64,000 bases of DNA from Nitrospiraceae bacterium (GCA_020632595.1 JACKFF010000012.1:1-64000); one strand, 5' to 3'; counted from the stretch's first letter, positions 15,720-24,341 are shown. Notes: generated by a model not told the origin, from the letters alone. A program made the numbers and translations.

Positions 15720-16004
15720 ATGAAAAAGTCAGCACGGCCAGACCAGCCAATCCCCAAGACACGCAAGAACTCTCCTAAAAAAAGCGTGAACCAAAAGGCC
15801 TCCACCGACAAGTATCCGCGTTGCTCTCGATGTGGGTCACGAACCGTACATCTAGAACAGTTGGAACAGGAACTTCTTGTCACCCTCAGCTTGCACTGTC
15901 TGATCTGTGGACATTACACCTTCCTTGGTCGCCCCGTGATCCGATTATTGCGCCGTCCCAATGTCACGATTCCAGACTCCATTACACGGCCTGCAGGAGA
16001 ATAG
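15720..16004 (+). CDS. Small zinc-ribbon-like protein
   Basis: From ATG 15720 (AAGGA upstream) the product has 94 residues: a Lys-rich N-terminal 30 residues, then YPRCSRCGSRTVHLEQLEQE and LHCLICGHYTFLG. The two CxxC pairs (CSRC, CLIC) about 35 residues apart can bind one zinc ion. The C-terminal part is basic (RPVIRLLRRPN). This is the pattern of small zinc-ribbon proteins that bind nucleic acid or protein; the target is not known. A GTG at 15684 would add 12 residues. Confidence 0.6.
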   Translation: MKKSARPDQPIPKTRKNSPKKSVNQKASTDKYPRCSRCGSRTVHLEQLEQELLVTLSLHCLICGHYTFLGRPVIRLLRRPNVTIPDSITRPAGE

Positions 16005-16051
16005 GGAATCATCCACACCAAATTCCCTCTGCCTTTCGGCATGGATTTCTT

Positions 16052-16957
16052 CTACCAGGACTCCGTGCGTAGCGTCAGCGGAACCAACCCGCCTTGTTCA
16101 AGCCCAAGAGTAAGCTGTCGGCAGGCCGTAACGCTCCCACATATGCGTAGATGCGATTGATCTATATTCGGCACAATTGCTTGAAATGGTGAAATATCGA
16201 TTCGCTCGTGTCCGGATACGGAGTGTACCACTCGCTGAATTCGACCTTTCGGATACCCCCAGGCAGTCGGCCAGAATCGAGTGAGCACTGGTTGATATCG
16301 AAAATGTTCGGGGAATTGTTGCTCAAGGGCGACCATTTCCTCATGAAGCATTAACTGCCCTTCATGGCGAACACTAGCCACCAACGTCAGGTGGGCTCCA
16401 CCGCTCCCTCCCGTTTGACCAAAATTTTTGGCTTTTAAATAACGGGCATAGGATAAGAATGGGGTAATTCCCGTGCCGAACGCCACACAGACCATTCGCA
16501 TTCCCTCCCATTGCCCATCGTCTTCCAAACGAAGATTCGTAGCCTTACATACCTTGGTATTTTCATACACCAACGCGCCACCCTTCTCCTCATCCATTTG
16601 AAGACGAACTTCTATAGTTTTCCCCTTCTCAAACCACTCAGTTGCCATTTCCGATTGCCACCAACTGGAGGTATCAGACTGGTCGCGATGGGTATAATTG
16701 ATAAACGTCTCCAACAAGCGCGGCTCGTTTAAAGCAGCATTTGACCGGGTATACATCCGTCTTCGATATTTGCCCGTCCGGTCTCCCCAGGGTTTTGCGA
16801 GAAAGGCCGTTCCTGGACGCATAGTATCTCGGAGGGCATATAGTTTTCCGCCTATCTCAACCTCCTCAGGCAGTGCTAACTGGACCAACCGGATTTCTCC
16901 TGGATCAATGGTTTGTAATTGATGAATTCGTGCGCCCACAACATGTTCCATGATCAT
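16052..16957 (-). CDS. Ferredoxin-NADP reductase-type oxidoreductase
   Basis: A 301-residue protein of the FNR superfamily. The FAD domain carries RRRMYTRSNA (RxYS-type flavin motif, residues about 66-75). The NAD(P) domain carries MVCVAFGTGITPFLSYARYL near 155-175, HLTLVASVRHEG near 190, and ICGSVTACRQLTLGLEQGG near the C-terminus. It would move electrons between NAD(P)H and a ferredoxin, flavodoxin or similar carrier through FAD. No iron-sulfur domain is fused. It lacks the C-terminal aromatic of plant-type FNR and ends ...LRTESW. No partner gene is adjacent, although a small 2Fe-2S protein is coded at 32666. Confidence 0.8.
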   Translation of the reverse strand: MIMEHVVGARIHQLQTIDPGEIRLVQLALPEEVEIGGKLYALRDTMRPGTAFLAKPWGDRTGKYRRRMYTRSNAALNEPRLLETFINYTHRDQSDTSSWWQSEMATEWFEKGKTIEVRLQMDEEKGGALVYENTKVCKATNLRLEDDGQWEGMRMVCVAFGTGITPFLSYARYLKAKNFGQTGGSGGAHLTLVASVRHEGQLMLHEEMVALEQQFPEHFRYQPVLTRFWPTAWGYPKGRIQRVVHSVSGHERIDISPFQAIVPNIDQSHLRICGSVTACRQLTLGLEQGGLVPLTLRTESW

Positions 16958-17109
16958 CTCAATCCTATCTGAGAGCCGCTCACAAGATGACGAGGGGGTT
17001 CATCGGAAGAATTGCATAGCCAAAACGGAAGGACCGACGATGCCATTTGATTCTTCTATTCATATTTATTTAAGATTTCATTTCAACCTGGGATACTTTT
17101 TGACAACCA

Positions 17110-17454
17110 ATGAGTCAACTTTCCTCCATCCCACCAACACCACCAGGAGATGTCCCATCCTTTTCTTCTAAGGAAACGGCCTTGTCATTTTCCAATGTTA
17201 GCCACGAGGGTTCCACTTTAGCTCCGAACCCTGCCAAAGATGACAGAACATCCCCCTCCCCTTCCAGTCGAGAGGCTTCTTTTTACCTCCAACAAATGTC
17301 TCAGGTACCGGATGTTCGACAGGACAAAATCGCACATTTTCAAAAAGCCATTGAATCACAGGGCTATGGCATTTCTGCTGAAAAGTTAGCGGATTCAATC
17401 ATTCAAGAATTGCATCCTCACCCAGAAGAAATCCGACCACCAACCACATTGTAA
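17110..17454 (+). CDS. FlgM-like anti-sigma-28 factor
   Basis: A 114-residue protein with a disordered, Ser/Pro-rich N-terminal half and a conserved C-terminal segment: VPDVRQDKIAHFQKAIESQG, then YGISAEKLADSIIQEL. This matches the FlgM core (VRxDKVxxLRxAIxxGxYxVxxxxLAxKLL), which binds sigma-28 and is exported through the flagellar hook-basal body. FlgM is normally about 95-100 residues, so the length fits. No Shine-Dalgarno sequence is visible before ATG 17110, so the start could be elsewhere. A PilZ-domain gene follows 215 bp downstream, another motility-linked family. Confidence 0.65.
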   Translation: MSQLSSIPPTPPGDVPSFSSKETALSFSNVSHEGSTLAPNPAKDDRTSPSPSSREASFYLQQMSQVPDVRQDKIAHFQKAIESQGYGISAEKLADSIIQELHPHPEEIRPPTTL

Positions 17455-17669
17455 TTTCGTTGTCGCTTAGGGACAGAGTCATTCCCTTACTCCCTTTCTA
17501 GGCGAATAAAATTTTCGGTCCACGCGTTGGCCATAGCCATCCGAAAACATTCTAGAGTTTTCACCATGTTCTTGTATATTGTGATTAGTCCTTTTCTGTT
17601 CTCTAATCCTCATCTTGCCGGCCTGAATTTAGCCTTGTAACATAGCCTCACACAACCGAAAAGGGAATT

Positions 17670-18329
17670 ATGAATTCGCCATCTGCGCATCTTGCCATAG
17701 GTTCAAACTCAATTTGGTTGACCTTTCCCTCCACACTTGAAAAATTGTTAATCCAAACCTATTTATTAGGACTGGGAGCCGATCATTCCCTCCTCTGTGC
17801 ACTCCCACTAGATCCAGCACTCAGTAGTCTAAGATGCGGGATCCCCTGTAAAGGTCGTTCATGCATCGATGAGGACATTTATGAATTTGAAACTGTCATC
17901 CAAGAAATTCTTACACAGCCCCCGACAATTCGATTAGCTGCCCCACCAAACGTTTCACGCCAACACCCTCGCTCATTCCCTCGTTTGACGGTCAATATGA
18001 CTGGAGCCGTTCGACCCCTCAGTGACAAGGGGAAAATTCTTGCGGTGCTACCCGTTCAACTTAGCAATCTTTCTCCGACTGGTTGTCAGTTTCGTGTCGC
18101 CCCTTCCGCGTGGCCACTCGTCTCCTCATCACATCTTCATATCAGTTGTCGTTTGCCAGGATTCAACCATTTTTCCAAATTTTCCGGAACTATTGAGTGG
18201 GTTGACCCCACGACAGATTTAGTCATTGGCACCAAATTTTCATTTACCTCCACTCAAGATCCCGCCAATCAAGATGTCATGCGGTGGTATACTTCTCAAC
18301 AGGCCAATTTGATCAACACCACTGTTTGA
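17670..18329 (+). CDS. PilZ-domain protein (flagellar-brake type)
   Basis: A 219-residue protein with two parts. The N-terminal part (about 10-100), with GADHSLLCALPLDPALSSLR and CKGRSCIDEDIYEFETVIQE, has the pattern of a YcgR-like N-terminal barrel. The C-terminal part (about 108-205) resembles PilZ: RQHPRSFPRLTVNM gives an RxxxR-like c-di-GMP site, and LSNLSPTGCQFRV stands in for the D/NxSxxG motif. Asp is replaced by Asn in that motif. Proteins of this layout slow the flagellar motor when c-di-GMP rises. The FlgM-like gene just upstream supports a role in motility. AAAGGGAATT precedes the ATG. Confidence 0.6.
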   Translation: MNSPSAHLAIGSNSIWLTFPSTLEKLLIQTYLLGLGADHSLLCALPLDPALSSLRCGIPCKGRSCIDEDIYEFETVIQEILTQPPTIRLAAPPNVSRQHPRSFPRLTVNMTGAVRPLSDKGKILAVLPVQLSNLSPTGCQFRVAPSAWPLVSSSHLHISCRLPGFNHFSKFSGTIEWVDPTTDLVIGTKFSFTSTQDPANQDVMRWYTSQQANLINTTV

Positions 18330-18620
18330 CGGGCTGTGGTGCCCAAATAGACCTCCCTTATTGCACTCCCATAATCCAGTGTTCTCGGCTACTTTCCGTT
18401 CGAATGTCATGGAGTTTCTCCACCTCACCTTTTTCTCTGTTCGGAATTCTTGGCCACTCTCACCAATCCTTTTCTAACAATGCCAAATTACAGTTTGCCA
18501 ATGACAGGTTGCCTGGATATAGGGTTTCTTATTACAATGTTGTTAAATCCCGCATAAATTGGTTACGGTACTTAATTCTGCAATTCCAGATATTCTCTCA
18601 TTTTACCCAGGACGTGTCGT
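18330..18620. other. Gene-free stretch
   Basis: About 290 bp between the PilZ gene and the DAHP synthase gene. I see no leader peptide rich in aromatic residues, no attenuator hairpin and no TrpR/TyrR-like palindrome, so regulation of the DAHP synthase is not visible here. Confidence 0.3.
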
Positions 18621-19697
18621 ATGCCCGAACCAATTAATAACCGAAACATTATCGATATTTCTCCACTTCCGACCCCAAAACAGATGCAAAGCGCTCTCCC
18701 ATTGCCCGAACAAACCGGCCAGATGGTTCTTCAATCTCGGCAAGCCATTCGAGATATTCTTCATGGACGAGACTCCCATCGCCTGTTAGTCATAATTGGC
18801 CCATGTTCCATACACGACCCGGAAGCGGCCATTCTCTATGCTGAACGCCTCAAACTGGTTGCTGATCGCATTCAGGAGCATGCCCTGATTGTCCTTCGAA
18901 CCTATTTTGAAAAACCCCGCACAACGGTTGGTTGGAAGGGACTTATCAACGACCCCCACTTGGATGGATCCTGCGAAATTGGGGGAGGATTTGAACTAGC
19001 CCGTTCTATTCTACTCCGGATCAATAACCTGGGATTGCCATGCGCCACGGAATTTCTGGATCCTGTCACGCCCCAATACATTTCTGACTTAATTAGTTGG
19101 GCGGCTATTGGAGCACGTACCACCGAAAGCCAAACCCATAGAGAAATGGCCAGTGGCCTATCCATGCCTGTTGGCCTCAAAAATGGAACGGATGGGGGAC
19201 TCCAAGTCGCTCTCAATGCCATGATTGCAGCCCGACATCCCCAAAGTTTCATTGGGGTAAACGCCGAAGGTCTTACCTCTGTTATCAAAACAAATGGCAA
19301 CCCGGACCGACACCTTGTTCTTCGTGGTGGCGGAGGACGAGTTAACTATAATCCGGAAGATATCTCTGAGGCCGTGCGTTGCTTAACAAGTGAGGGAATT
19401 AGTCGACCGATCATGGTTGACTGCTCTCATGGCAATTCAGAAAAAGACCATACGCGCCAAATTCCTGTAGCTCAATCAGTTATCGAGCAATTCACGAGGG
19501 GCCAACTCGCCATCATGGGTTTGTTAATTGAGAGTAACCTGAAGTCGGGCAATCAAAAATGGGAAGCAGGGAAACCCTTGGAGTGGGGAATATCAATTAC
19601 AGATGCCTGCATCGGATGGGAAGAGACAGAACAACTTCTTGATGATTTGGGAGAAGCCCTAGATAAGTCTGCTAAAAGTAAGATCTTGACTTCATAA
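18621..19697 (+). CDS. aroG: 3-deoxy-7-phosphoheptulonate (DAHP) synthase, class I
   Basis: A 358-residue enzyme of the AroF/G/H type (E. coli AroG has 350). It condenses PEP with erythrose 4-phosphate, the first step of the shikimate pathway. Visible motifs: LLVIIGPCSIHDPEAA with the metal-ligand Cys, RTYFEKPRTTVGWKG with the PEP-binding Arg and Lys, GARTTESQTHREMASGLSMP, VGLKNGTDGGLQVA with the catalytic Lys, RGGGGRVNY, VDCSHGNSEKDH with the metal-ligand His, and TDACIGWEETEQLL near the end. The N-terminal 40 residues include the segment that carries feedback inhibition in this family. Which aromatic amino acid inhibits it cannot be told, so the symbol is by family only. No other aro gene is adjacent. 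Confidence 0.93.
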   Translation: MPEPINNRNIIDISPLPTPKQMQSALPLPEQTGQMVLQSRQAIRDILHGRDSHRLLVIIGPCSIHDPEAAILYAERLKLVADRIQEHALIVLRTYFEKPRTTVGWKGLINDPHLDGSCEIGGGFELARSILLRINNLGLPCATEFLDPVTPQYISDLISWAAIGARTTESQTHREMASGLSMPVGLKNGTDGGLQVALNAMIAARHPQSFIGVNAEGLTSVIKTNGNPDRHLVLRGGGGRVNYNPEDISEAVRCLTSEGISRPIMVDCSHGNSEKDHTRQIPVAQSVIEQFTRGQLAIMGLLIESNLKSGNQKWEAGKPLEWGISITDACIGWEETEQLLDDLGEALDKSAKSKILTS

Positions 19698-19913
19698 CCA
19701 ACTTAATGTTTCTTGACGAATATCGAGATTTTTCTCATGACTCCTCTTGGTAATCCATAACTCTTACCCCATATTATCAACGAGTTCTTTCTTCTACCCA
19801 AATTATCAGGCCTCTGCTCGGCATAAAAAGTGAAGACCGTGATTCCGGGGAACTAACAAAAAGATTCTCTGAAATGGAGCCTGCGGTAAACAAGCAAAAA
19901 AAGATAGAAAAGC

Positions 19914-20399
19914 TTAAGAATTTGAGGATAAATCAGGAAGGGGTTGAATTTTAGAACCGCTGGGTTCATGCGTGTGCTCATGAGTATGGCAACCTAAATG
20001 GTGACATAACCTTCGATTCCAAAACCCAGCCAGTGCGATCATAGAGGCTCCCGTCACATCAAGAACGATCTCTACCCCACCGCCTGATTCAATCAGGAGA
20101 TGAGCAGTCATTAACACCACAAGTCCGCAAGCAGTTAAAAGAGCAGGACGGCTATCTCGATGTCTAGGATAGGTCGCCAACAATCCAAATCCAGCCAATA
20201 AGGCTATCACCCCCAAAAACATCCATTCAGTAGTATCGGCCCAAAAAGCTCCTATTATTCCATCAAGACCATCCCAGGAATGTGCAGCTATGACGGGAAG
20301 AGCAAGCAATGCTAAAGGCGTCACCGCACAGTGCACCGCACAAATCAGAGAAGCGATAGAGCCGGCTTTTGAAAGCCTCGGTCCAAGAGTTTTGATCAT
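19914..20399 (-). CDS. MerC-domain membrane protein
   Basis: From ATG 20399 the product has 161 residues. The N-terminal part, KAGSIASLICAVHCAVTPLA, carries the Cys-x2-His-Cys motif in the first TM helix of MerC-family proteins. Three more TM segments follow (about 48-70, 80-98, 102-120). The C-terminal tail is rich in His (HHLGCHTHEHTHE) and may bind metal. MerC proteins are known as mercury importers, but many relatives sit in zinc or other metal regulons. The ATG lies one base after the stop of a Fur-family gene, so the two form an operon and the protein is most likely a metal transporter controlled by that repressor. Confidence 0.75.
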   Translation of the reverse strand: MIKTLGPRLSKAGSIASLICAVHCAVTPLALLALPVIAAHSWDGLDGIIGAFWADTTEWMFLGVIALLAGFGLLATYPRHRDSRPALLTACGLVVLMTAHLLIESGGGVEIVLDVTGASMIALAGFWNRRLCHHLGCHTHEHTHEPSGSKIQPLPDLSSNS

Positions 20400-20400
20400 C

Positions 20401-20829
20401 TTATTGACATTGTGGACACAATCCCGTGAATTCCAAGGTATGATCATCCACGATAAATTGCGTCCGTTGTTCAATCAATTTTGTGACTTTTTTTAACGGG
20501 CATAACAACAAATCCTCGATCTGACCACAGATCTGGCAACGAATATGATGGTGATGTTCCCGCCCCTCTTTCAGTTCATATCTTGCAGAACCTTCCTGGT
20601 GAAGGTCCAATTGGAGAACCAAACCTAGCTCTTTCAGCACATGCACGGTTCGGTACACGGTCACTAAATCAATCGCCACGTTTTCCTGGTGCAATTGTTC
20701 AAAAATCTCCGTAGCACTTATTGGCTGACGAGTCCTTTGCAGTAAACCTAATACGGCTTGGCGAGTACGGGTCATGCGTCGACCTGTAGCTCGCAGATCT
20801 TTTTTGATGCTAGGTTCTAACTTCAACAA
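20401..20829 (-). CDS. Fur-family metal-dependent repressor (Zur-like?)
   Basis: A 142-residue protein from TTG 20829; no ATG is available upstream of the DNA-binding domain. The winged helix covers about residues 10-85: RMTRTRQAVLGLLQ, ISATEIFEQLHQE, DLVTVYRTVHVLKELGLV. The dimerisation domain has EGREHHHHIRCQICGQIEDL, with the His cluster and the first CxxC of the structural zinc site, and ends GLCPQCQ with the second CxxC. The metal could be zinc, iron or nickel. Zinc is favoured only by the MerC partner and the regulon context. Two TTGCAAT repeats in its own promoter, repeated upstream of a TonB receptor operon, are the likely operator. Confidence 0.85.
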   Translation of the reverse strand: MLKLEPSIKKDLRATGRRMTRTRQAVLGLLQRTRQPISATEIFEQLHQENVAIDLVTVYRTVHVLKELGLVLQLDLHQEGSARYELKEGREHHHHIRCQICGQIEDLLLCPLKKVTKLIEQRTQFIVDDHTLEFTGLCPQCQ

Positions 20830-20856
20830 GAGATGTAAACCTGATTTAAACTGCTT

Positions 20857-20874
20857 ATTGCAAGTTTATTGCAA
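20857..20874 (-). promoter_or_regulatory. Tandem TTGCAAT operator of the Fur-family operon
   Basis: On the minus strand TTGCAATAAACTTGCAAT is a direct repeat of TTGCAAT with an 11-bp period, 28 bp before the start codon. Each TTGCAA is itself palindromic. The upstream copy can double as a -35 box with TTTAAA about 18-19 bp further on. The same arrangement occurs at 31119-31136. Confidence 0.6.
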
Positions 20875-20943
20875 ATAACATATCGACAAAAGATTGTCAA
20901 TTACGGTGAGAAAATCCGGGAAAGCCGACCCAAGACTTCTCTT

Positions 20944-20971
20944 CATCAAGAAGAATTCTTAATTCTTGATG
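20944..20971. repeat. 28-bp palindrome
   Basis: CATCAAGAA (20944-20952) and TTCTTGATG (20963-20971) are perfect 9-bp inverted repeats around a 10-base centre that itself contains AATT...AATT. It lies between the start of the Fur-family gene and the end of the OmpA-type gene, both on the minus strand. No T-run follows on either strand, so a protein site or a transcript-end structure is equally possible. Confidence 0.4.
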
Positions 20972-21141
20972 TCAGATCCAACACAAATATAAAACATTTA
21001 TGAATAGAGCTCGCAAGAACTGATTTGGATCCTGAAAATCCCGGAAGAAAGACCTGGAAGATCTATCAGGAGGGTACTTTACAAAAAGTCAAACTCACGC
21101 ATTTCGACAAGGGAGAAGGGCATATACCAGTAGAAAAAGCT

Positions 21142-21696
21142 TTACTCCAGGAGCAAGTCAGCACGTCGGTTAAATTGATGGCATTGATGTTCGTCGTCGA
21201 CTTCACAAAGAACCAAGGTATTCCCAAAGGAAACCACATCAAGACGTTTGCGGGAAATTCCTAAATTGGCCAGATACTCTTGGACAGCTTTTGCTCGTTT
21301 TACCCCGAGAATCATATTATAACTTTCTGTTCCACGTACATCCGTATGGCCCTCAATTACGAGTTCATAATTGGGGAAGCGGTTCATCCAACTAGCCGTG
21401 GCATCCAAACGATCTTGAACTTCTGAGGAAATCTCCCAGCTATCGAATGGAAAGTACACAGTGGGAAAAGGATCTACTGGGGGCTTTTCCTGAGATATTC
21501 CCGTCTTAGGGCCTTGAGGAATACTCATGCGTTGGGCAAGTGACGAGGAGCCTTCAATTTCCCCTGTCGAAAGAGAGCTCAAAGTGGCCGGAGGTGGCCC
21601 TGACGTCAAGACATCCGCAGACTGATGGGTCATTGAAAGCGACTCACATCCCCATGTTGCACACACCATAAGAATCCCAAGAAATCGTACAAACAT
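21142..21696 (-). CDS. OmpA/Pal-type peptidoglycan-associated lipoprotein
   Basis: A 184-residue protein. The N-terminus MFVRFLGILMVCATWGCESL is a lipoprotein signal with the modified Cys near residue 17. A Ser/Thr/Pro linker spans about 20-75. The OmpA domain (about 78-184) shows PTVYFPFDSWEISSEVQDRL, LVIEGHTDVRGTESYNMILG and VKRAKAVQEYLANLGI, ending NRRADLLLE, all standard for binding diaminopimelate in peptidoglycan. Pal-type proteins tether the outer membrane to the wall. Here no tolB, tolA or ybgF is next to it, so it may be an accessory OmpA-type lipoprotein rather than the Tol-Pal member. Confidence 0.85.
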   Translation of the reverse strand: MFVRFLGILMVCATWGCESLSMTHQSADVLTSGPPPATLSSLSTGEIEGSSSLAQRMSIPQGPKTGISQEKPPVDPFPTVYFPFDSWEISSEVQDRLDATASWMNRFPNYELVIEGHTDVRGTESYNMILGVKRAKAVQEYLANLGISRKRLDVVSFGNTLVLCEVDDEHQCHQFNRRADLLLE

Positions 21697-21925
21697 ATAT
21701 CAACTCCCTTCTTTTTCCCATTTTTTCGGCAAAGCACCCCCAAGACTTAAGATTTTAAGAGGATAATCATTTTTTTAGTGGACTATTCGATCATATTTTC
21801 TAAACGTTTGAGGAGAACATACTGCACTACCACCTCCGTAGTATTTCAAAACCGTTTTCCCGAAATGACGGGGTATAAAATCAGATTTTTTTGAAACGAA
21901 TTAAAGAAAAGAAGAGGAAGGTACA

Positions 21926-21932
21926 ACTTCAG
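21926..21932 (+). repeat. Left target-site duplication of the IS256-type element
   Basis: ACTTCAG directly before the left inverted repeat equals ACTTCAG directly after the right inverted repeat (23296-23302). Confidence 0.7.
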
Positions 21933-23295
21933 GAGGTATCTTCAAAAGGTGTGTAAATAGGAGAGAGGCGGTGTATCCTCTCGGGTGACGAAACCCACCG
22001 GGAAAATCCGGTTAACAAAAGGAGGCACCGCCATGAAGAAGCAGAGCACAACGCAGACTGGTGAATCAAGCCCAACCTGGGAGACCTTAGAGGTCTGGAT
22101 TCGGGGTCATGTCCAACAATTTCAACACGTCTTGGAAGAGGAAGTGACGGAGTTGCTTGGCCGACAGAAATCTGTCCGGCGTATCGGCCTCGATGGGTCC
22201 TCTGGGTACCGGAATGGGTATGGCCAACCACGGCGGTTAACCTTGGGCTGCGGCACGAGCATGGTGCGGCGTCCACGGGTCCGCGAGTGCGAGGAACGCT
22301 TGATCAGTCGTGTACTCCCCTTCTTCAAGCGAAAAAGCACTGCTGTAGATCATCTCTTGCCCGAGTTATATCTGCACGGGCTGGTTCAGGGTGACTGTGA
22401 TCTGGCTCTTGGTGGATTGTTCGGCGCAGACGCGCCGCTCTCGAGTTCCACCATCGCCCGACTCAAGACACACTGGCAGGCAGAATTCGTGAACTGGCAA
22501 AGCCGGTCGCTGGAGGACCTGGAGGTCGTCTATCTCTGGGTAGACGGCCTCTATGTGAAAGCGGGGTTAGAGAAAGACAAGGCAGCCCTCCTCGTGGTGT
22601 TGGCGGCGTTGAGCAATGGGCAAAAAGTCATCCTTGCTGTCGTGCCAGGCCACCGAGAATCCACCGCCAGCTGGAGTGCCGTGTTACGGGATCTGAAAGC
22701 TCGTGGGTTACGTACCCCCCGGTTGGTAATTGGCGATGGCCATCTGGGGATTTGGGCGGGCCTGCGCAATGTCTATCCGGATGTCGAGGAACAGCGCTGT
22801 TGGAATCACAAGAGCCTGAATGTGCTCGACAAACTTCCCAAGCGCGCACAACCGGAAGCCAAGACTCTCCTCTGTCAGATTCCCTATGCGCCAACGTGCC
22901 GGGAGGCAGAACGGCGAAAAGAGCAGTTTGTGCGGTGGTGTGAACAACAGGGGCACATGGAAGCCGCCACCTGTCTGGAGCGGGATTGGGACCGGCTCAC
23001 GACCTTTTATCAATTTCCACAGCCGCATTGGCAACATCTGCGCACGACGAATCCAGTGGAGTCGCCGTTTGCCGCCGTCCGCTTACGCACGGATGCGGCC
23101 AAACGGTACAAGAAAGTGGCCAATGCCACCGCAGTAATTTGGAAACTGCTCATGGTCGCGGAACAGAGCTTTCGTCGAGTGAAACATCCGGAGTTGATGG
23201 CCGAAGTCTATCGCGGAGTGGAATTTGTGGATGGAAAACAATCGAAAACTGAGGTGGCCGCCTAACTCTGTTTACACACTATTTGACGGAACCTC
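21933..23295 (+). mobile_element. IS256-family insertion sequence
   Basis: About 1363 bp, bounded by imperfect inverted repeats of about 30 bp. The left end starts GAGGTATCTTCAAAAGGTG and the right end, read on the minus strand, starts GAGGTTCCGTCAAATAGTG. Both continue into TGTGTAAA. It carries one transposase gene and is flanked by a 7-bp direct repeat (ACTTCAG), close to the 8-9 bp usual for this family. It sits between the OmpA-type gene and the Flp pilin gene, both on the opposite strand. All parts look intact, so the insertion is probably recent. Confidence 0.85.
22033..23265 (+). CDS. IS256-family (Mutator-type) transposase
   Basis: From ATG 22033, after AAAGGAGG, the product has 410 residues. 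It has the features of the Mutator/IS256 transposases: an N-terminal DNA-binding region with SSGYRNGYGQPRRLTL, then a catalytic core with VVYLWVDGLYVKAGLEKDKA (first Asp), TPRLVIGDGHLGIWAGLRNV (second Asp), the C/H-containing segment EEQRCWNHKSLNVLDKLPKR, and HLRTTNPVESPFAAVRLRT with the catalytic Glu. It cuts and joins the inverted repeats described for the element. The gene is complete and its GC content is higher than its neighbours, in line with transfer. Confidence 0.92.
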   Translation: MKKQSTTQTGESSPTWETLEVWIRGHVQQFQHVLEEEVTELLGRQKSVRRIGLDGSSGYRNGYGQPRRLTLGCGTSMVRRPRVRECEERLISRVLPFFKRKSTAVDHLLPELYLHGLVQGDCDLALGGLFGADAPLSSSTIARLKTHWQAEFVNWQSRSLEDLEVVYLWVDGLYVKAGLEKDKAALLVVLAALSNGQKVILAVVPGHRESTASWSAVLRDLKARGLRTPRLVIGDGHLGIWAGLRNVYPDVEEQRCWNHKSLNVLDKLPKRAQPEAKTLLCQIPYAPTCREAERRKEQFVRWCEQQGHMEAATCLERDWDRLTTFYQFPQPHWQHLRTTNPVESPFAAVRLRTDAAKRYKKVANATAVIWKLLMVAEQSFRRVKHPELMAEVYRGVEFVDGKQSKTEVAA

Positions 23296-23302
23296 ACTTC
23301 AG
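23296..23302 (+). repeat. Right target-site duplication of the IS256-type element
   Basis: ACTTCAG directly follows the right inverted repeat and matches the copy at 21926-21932. Confidence 0.7.
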
Positions 23303-23338
23303 TGGGCAGAGTCCTAAAAAATGGTAGGAACTTTTTAC

Positions 23339-23527
23339 CTATGGGTGATGCAATAGGTCATCCTTGGATTGAGTCAATACAAAAACATGGTCTAGCACCG
23401 AAAGATTATCAAGCACATTGGAGCCTAACGCCTGAACAGATCCGATGACGATCATACCGATTAAACTTAGAAGTAAGGCATATTCCATCGCTGCCGTCCC
23501 ATGCTCTTTACAAAAAAAATCACCCAT
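23339..23527 (-). CDS. Flp-type pilin
   Basis: A 62-residue prepilin with AAGGAG before ATG 23527. A short leader (MGDFFCKEHG) is followed by the class IVb signature TAAMEYALLLSLIGMIVIGS. Cleavage by a prepilin peptidase after Gly10 would leave Glu at position 5 of the mature protein, as in Flp pilins. The hydrophobic helix runs about residues 12-35. Flp pilins build Tad pili, but no tadA, cpaB or rcpA gene is in the window, so the assembly genes must be elsewhere. The sequence after the helix is short and ends HHP. Confidence 0.85.
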   Translation of the reverse strand: MGDFFCKEHGTAAMEYALLLSLIGMIVIGSVQALGSNVLDNLSVLDHVFVLTQSKDDLLHHP

Positions 23528-24341
23528 TTTCGCAATCTCCTTCTGAAACTACGTTCTCACTATTGTAGGACTTTCTCCACCAAACCTTATATGCAAATGG
23601 TAAACCGAACATATTGAGCGCCCTATTTCCAGCAATTCCCCTTGCTTGCCTTAACTACCCTCGCCCACTTAGTCCTTATGAGGAAGACGTCAAACCAGCC
23701 GTCCGTTCCTCTTTTGACAAACCCCTCGACACTTTTAGAAATGGCACAGGTAAATCCACCAACATCTAAAGAAAATTTTCTTATAGTCAAATAAACAGCT
23801 ACAGAAAGTGTCAAACAGCACGACGAATGTGTAATGTATGCCCCAAAGGGCCTAATAAAAAAAATTATAATTAGAGGAAAAGGATGAAAAAATGTGGTAG
23901 GGGAGGCATCAGAGCACTCTGAAATTCCAAGATAACCCCTATTCACTAGTAGCGAGCGTTCGGTATGCCTCAGCTCATGGAATAGGAAAGTTCCATTTGG
24001 GATTCACCCACTCGTTCCTAAAAGGGTATTTGCAACCCATATGAACAGGTTTCTCAAAAGCATTGAGGGCTAATGAATGCACCACCATCTGGTAGCGGAT
24101 CAAAAGTATCCTCCTCACGGAACTATTTTCTGGGATTCTTCAGACTTGTGTTCCTAACATTCACGAGAGTGAAACCGGAAATTTTTGAGTTGAAAGTTAT
24201 AACCTTTGATCATTCAAATTCTTTCGACCCCTTCATGCTCTTTCATTACGGAAATAAAAAACCACGAAAAGATCAAGATAAAAATCCGTCAAATAGGATT
24301 GGCAGGTGGGGAAATTTTATTTAAGAATTGAATTCCTTAGC
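23528..24341. other. Gene-free stretch
   Basis: About 810 bp, AT-rich, between the pilin gene and the hybrid kinase gene, both on the minus strand. Frames of 80-107 codons exist on both strands but have no motif, no ribosome site and odd composition. It contains the promoter region of the pilin gene. I see no repeat or RNA motif. Confidence 0.35.

Noticed and set aside
19914..20829. Mercury resistance operon
   Set aside because: MerC is paired with a Fur-type, not a MerR-type, regulator, and merA, merT and merP are absent. A metal-uptake or homeostasis role fits better.
23623..24324. Two frames in the gap before the hybrid kinase gene
   Set aside because: No ribosome site, no recognisable motif, and low-complexity composition.
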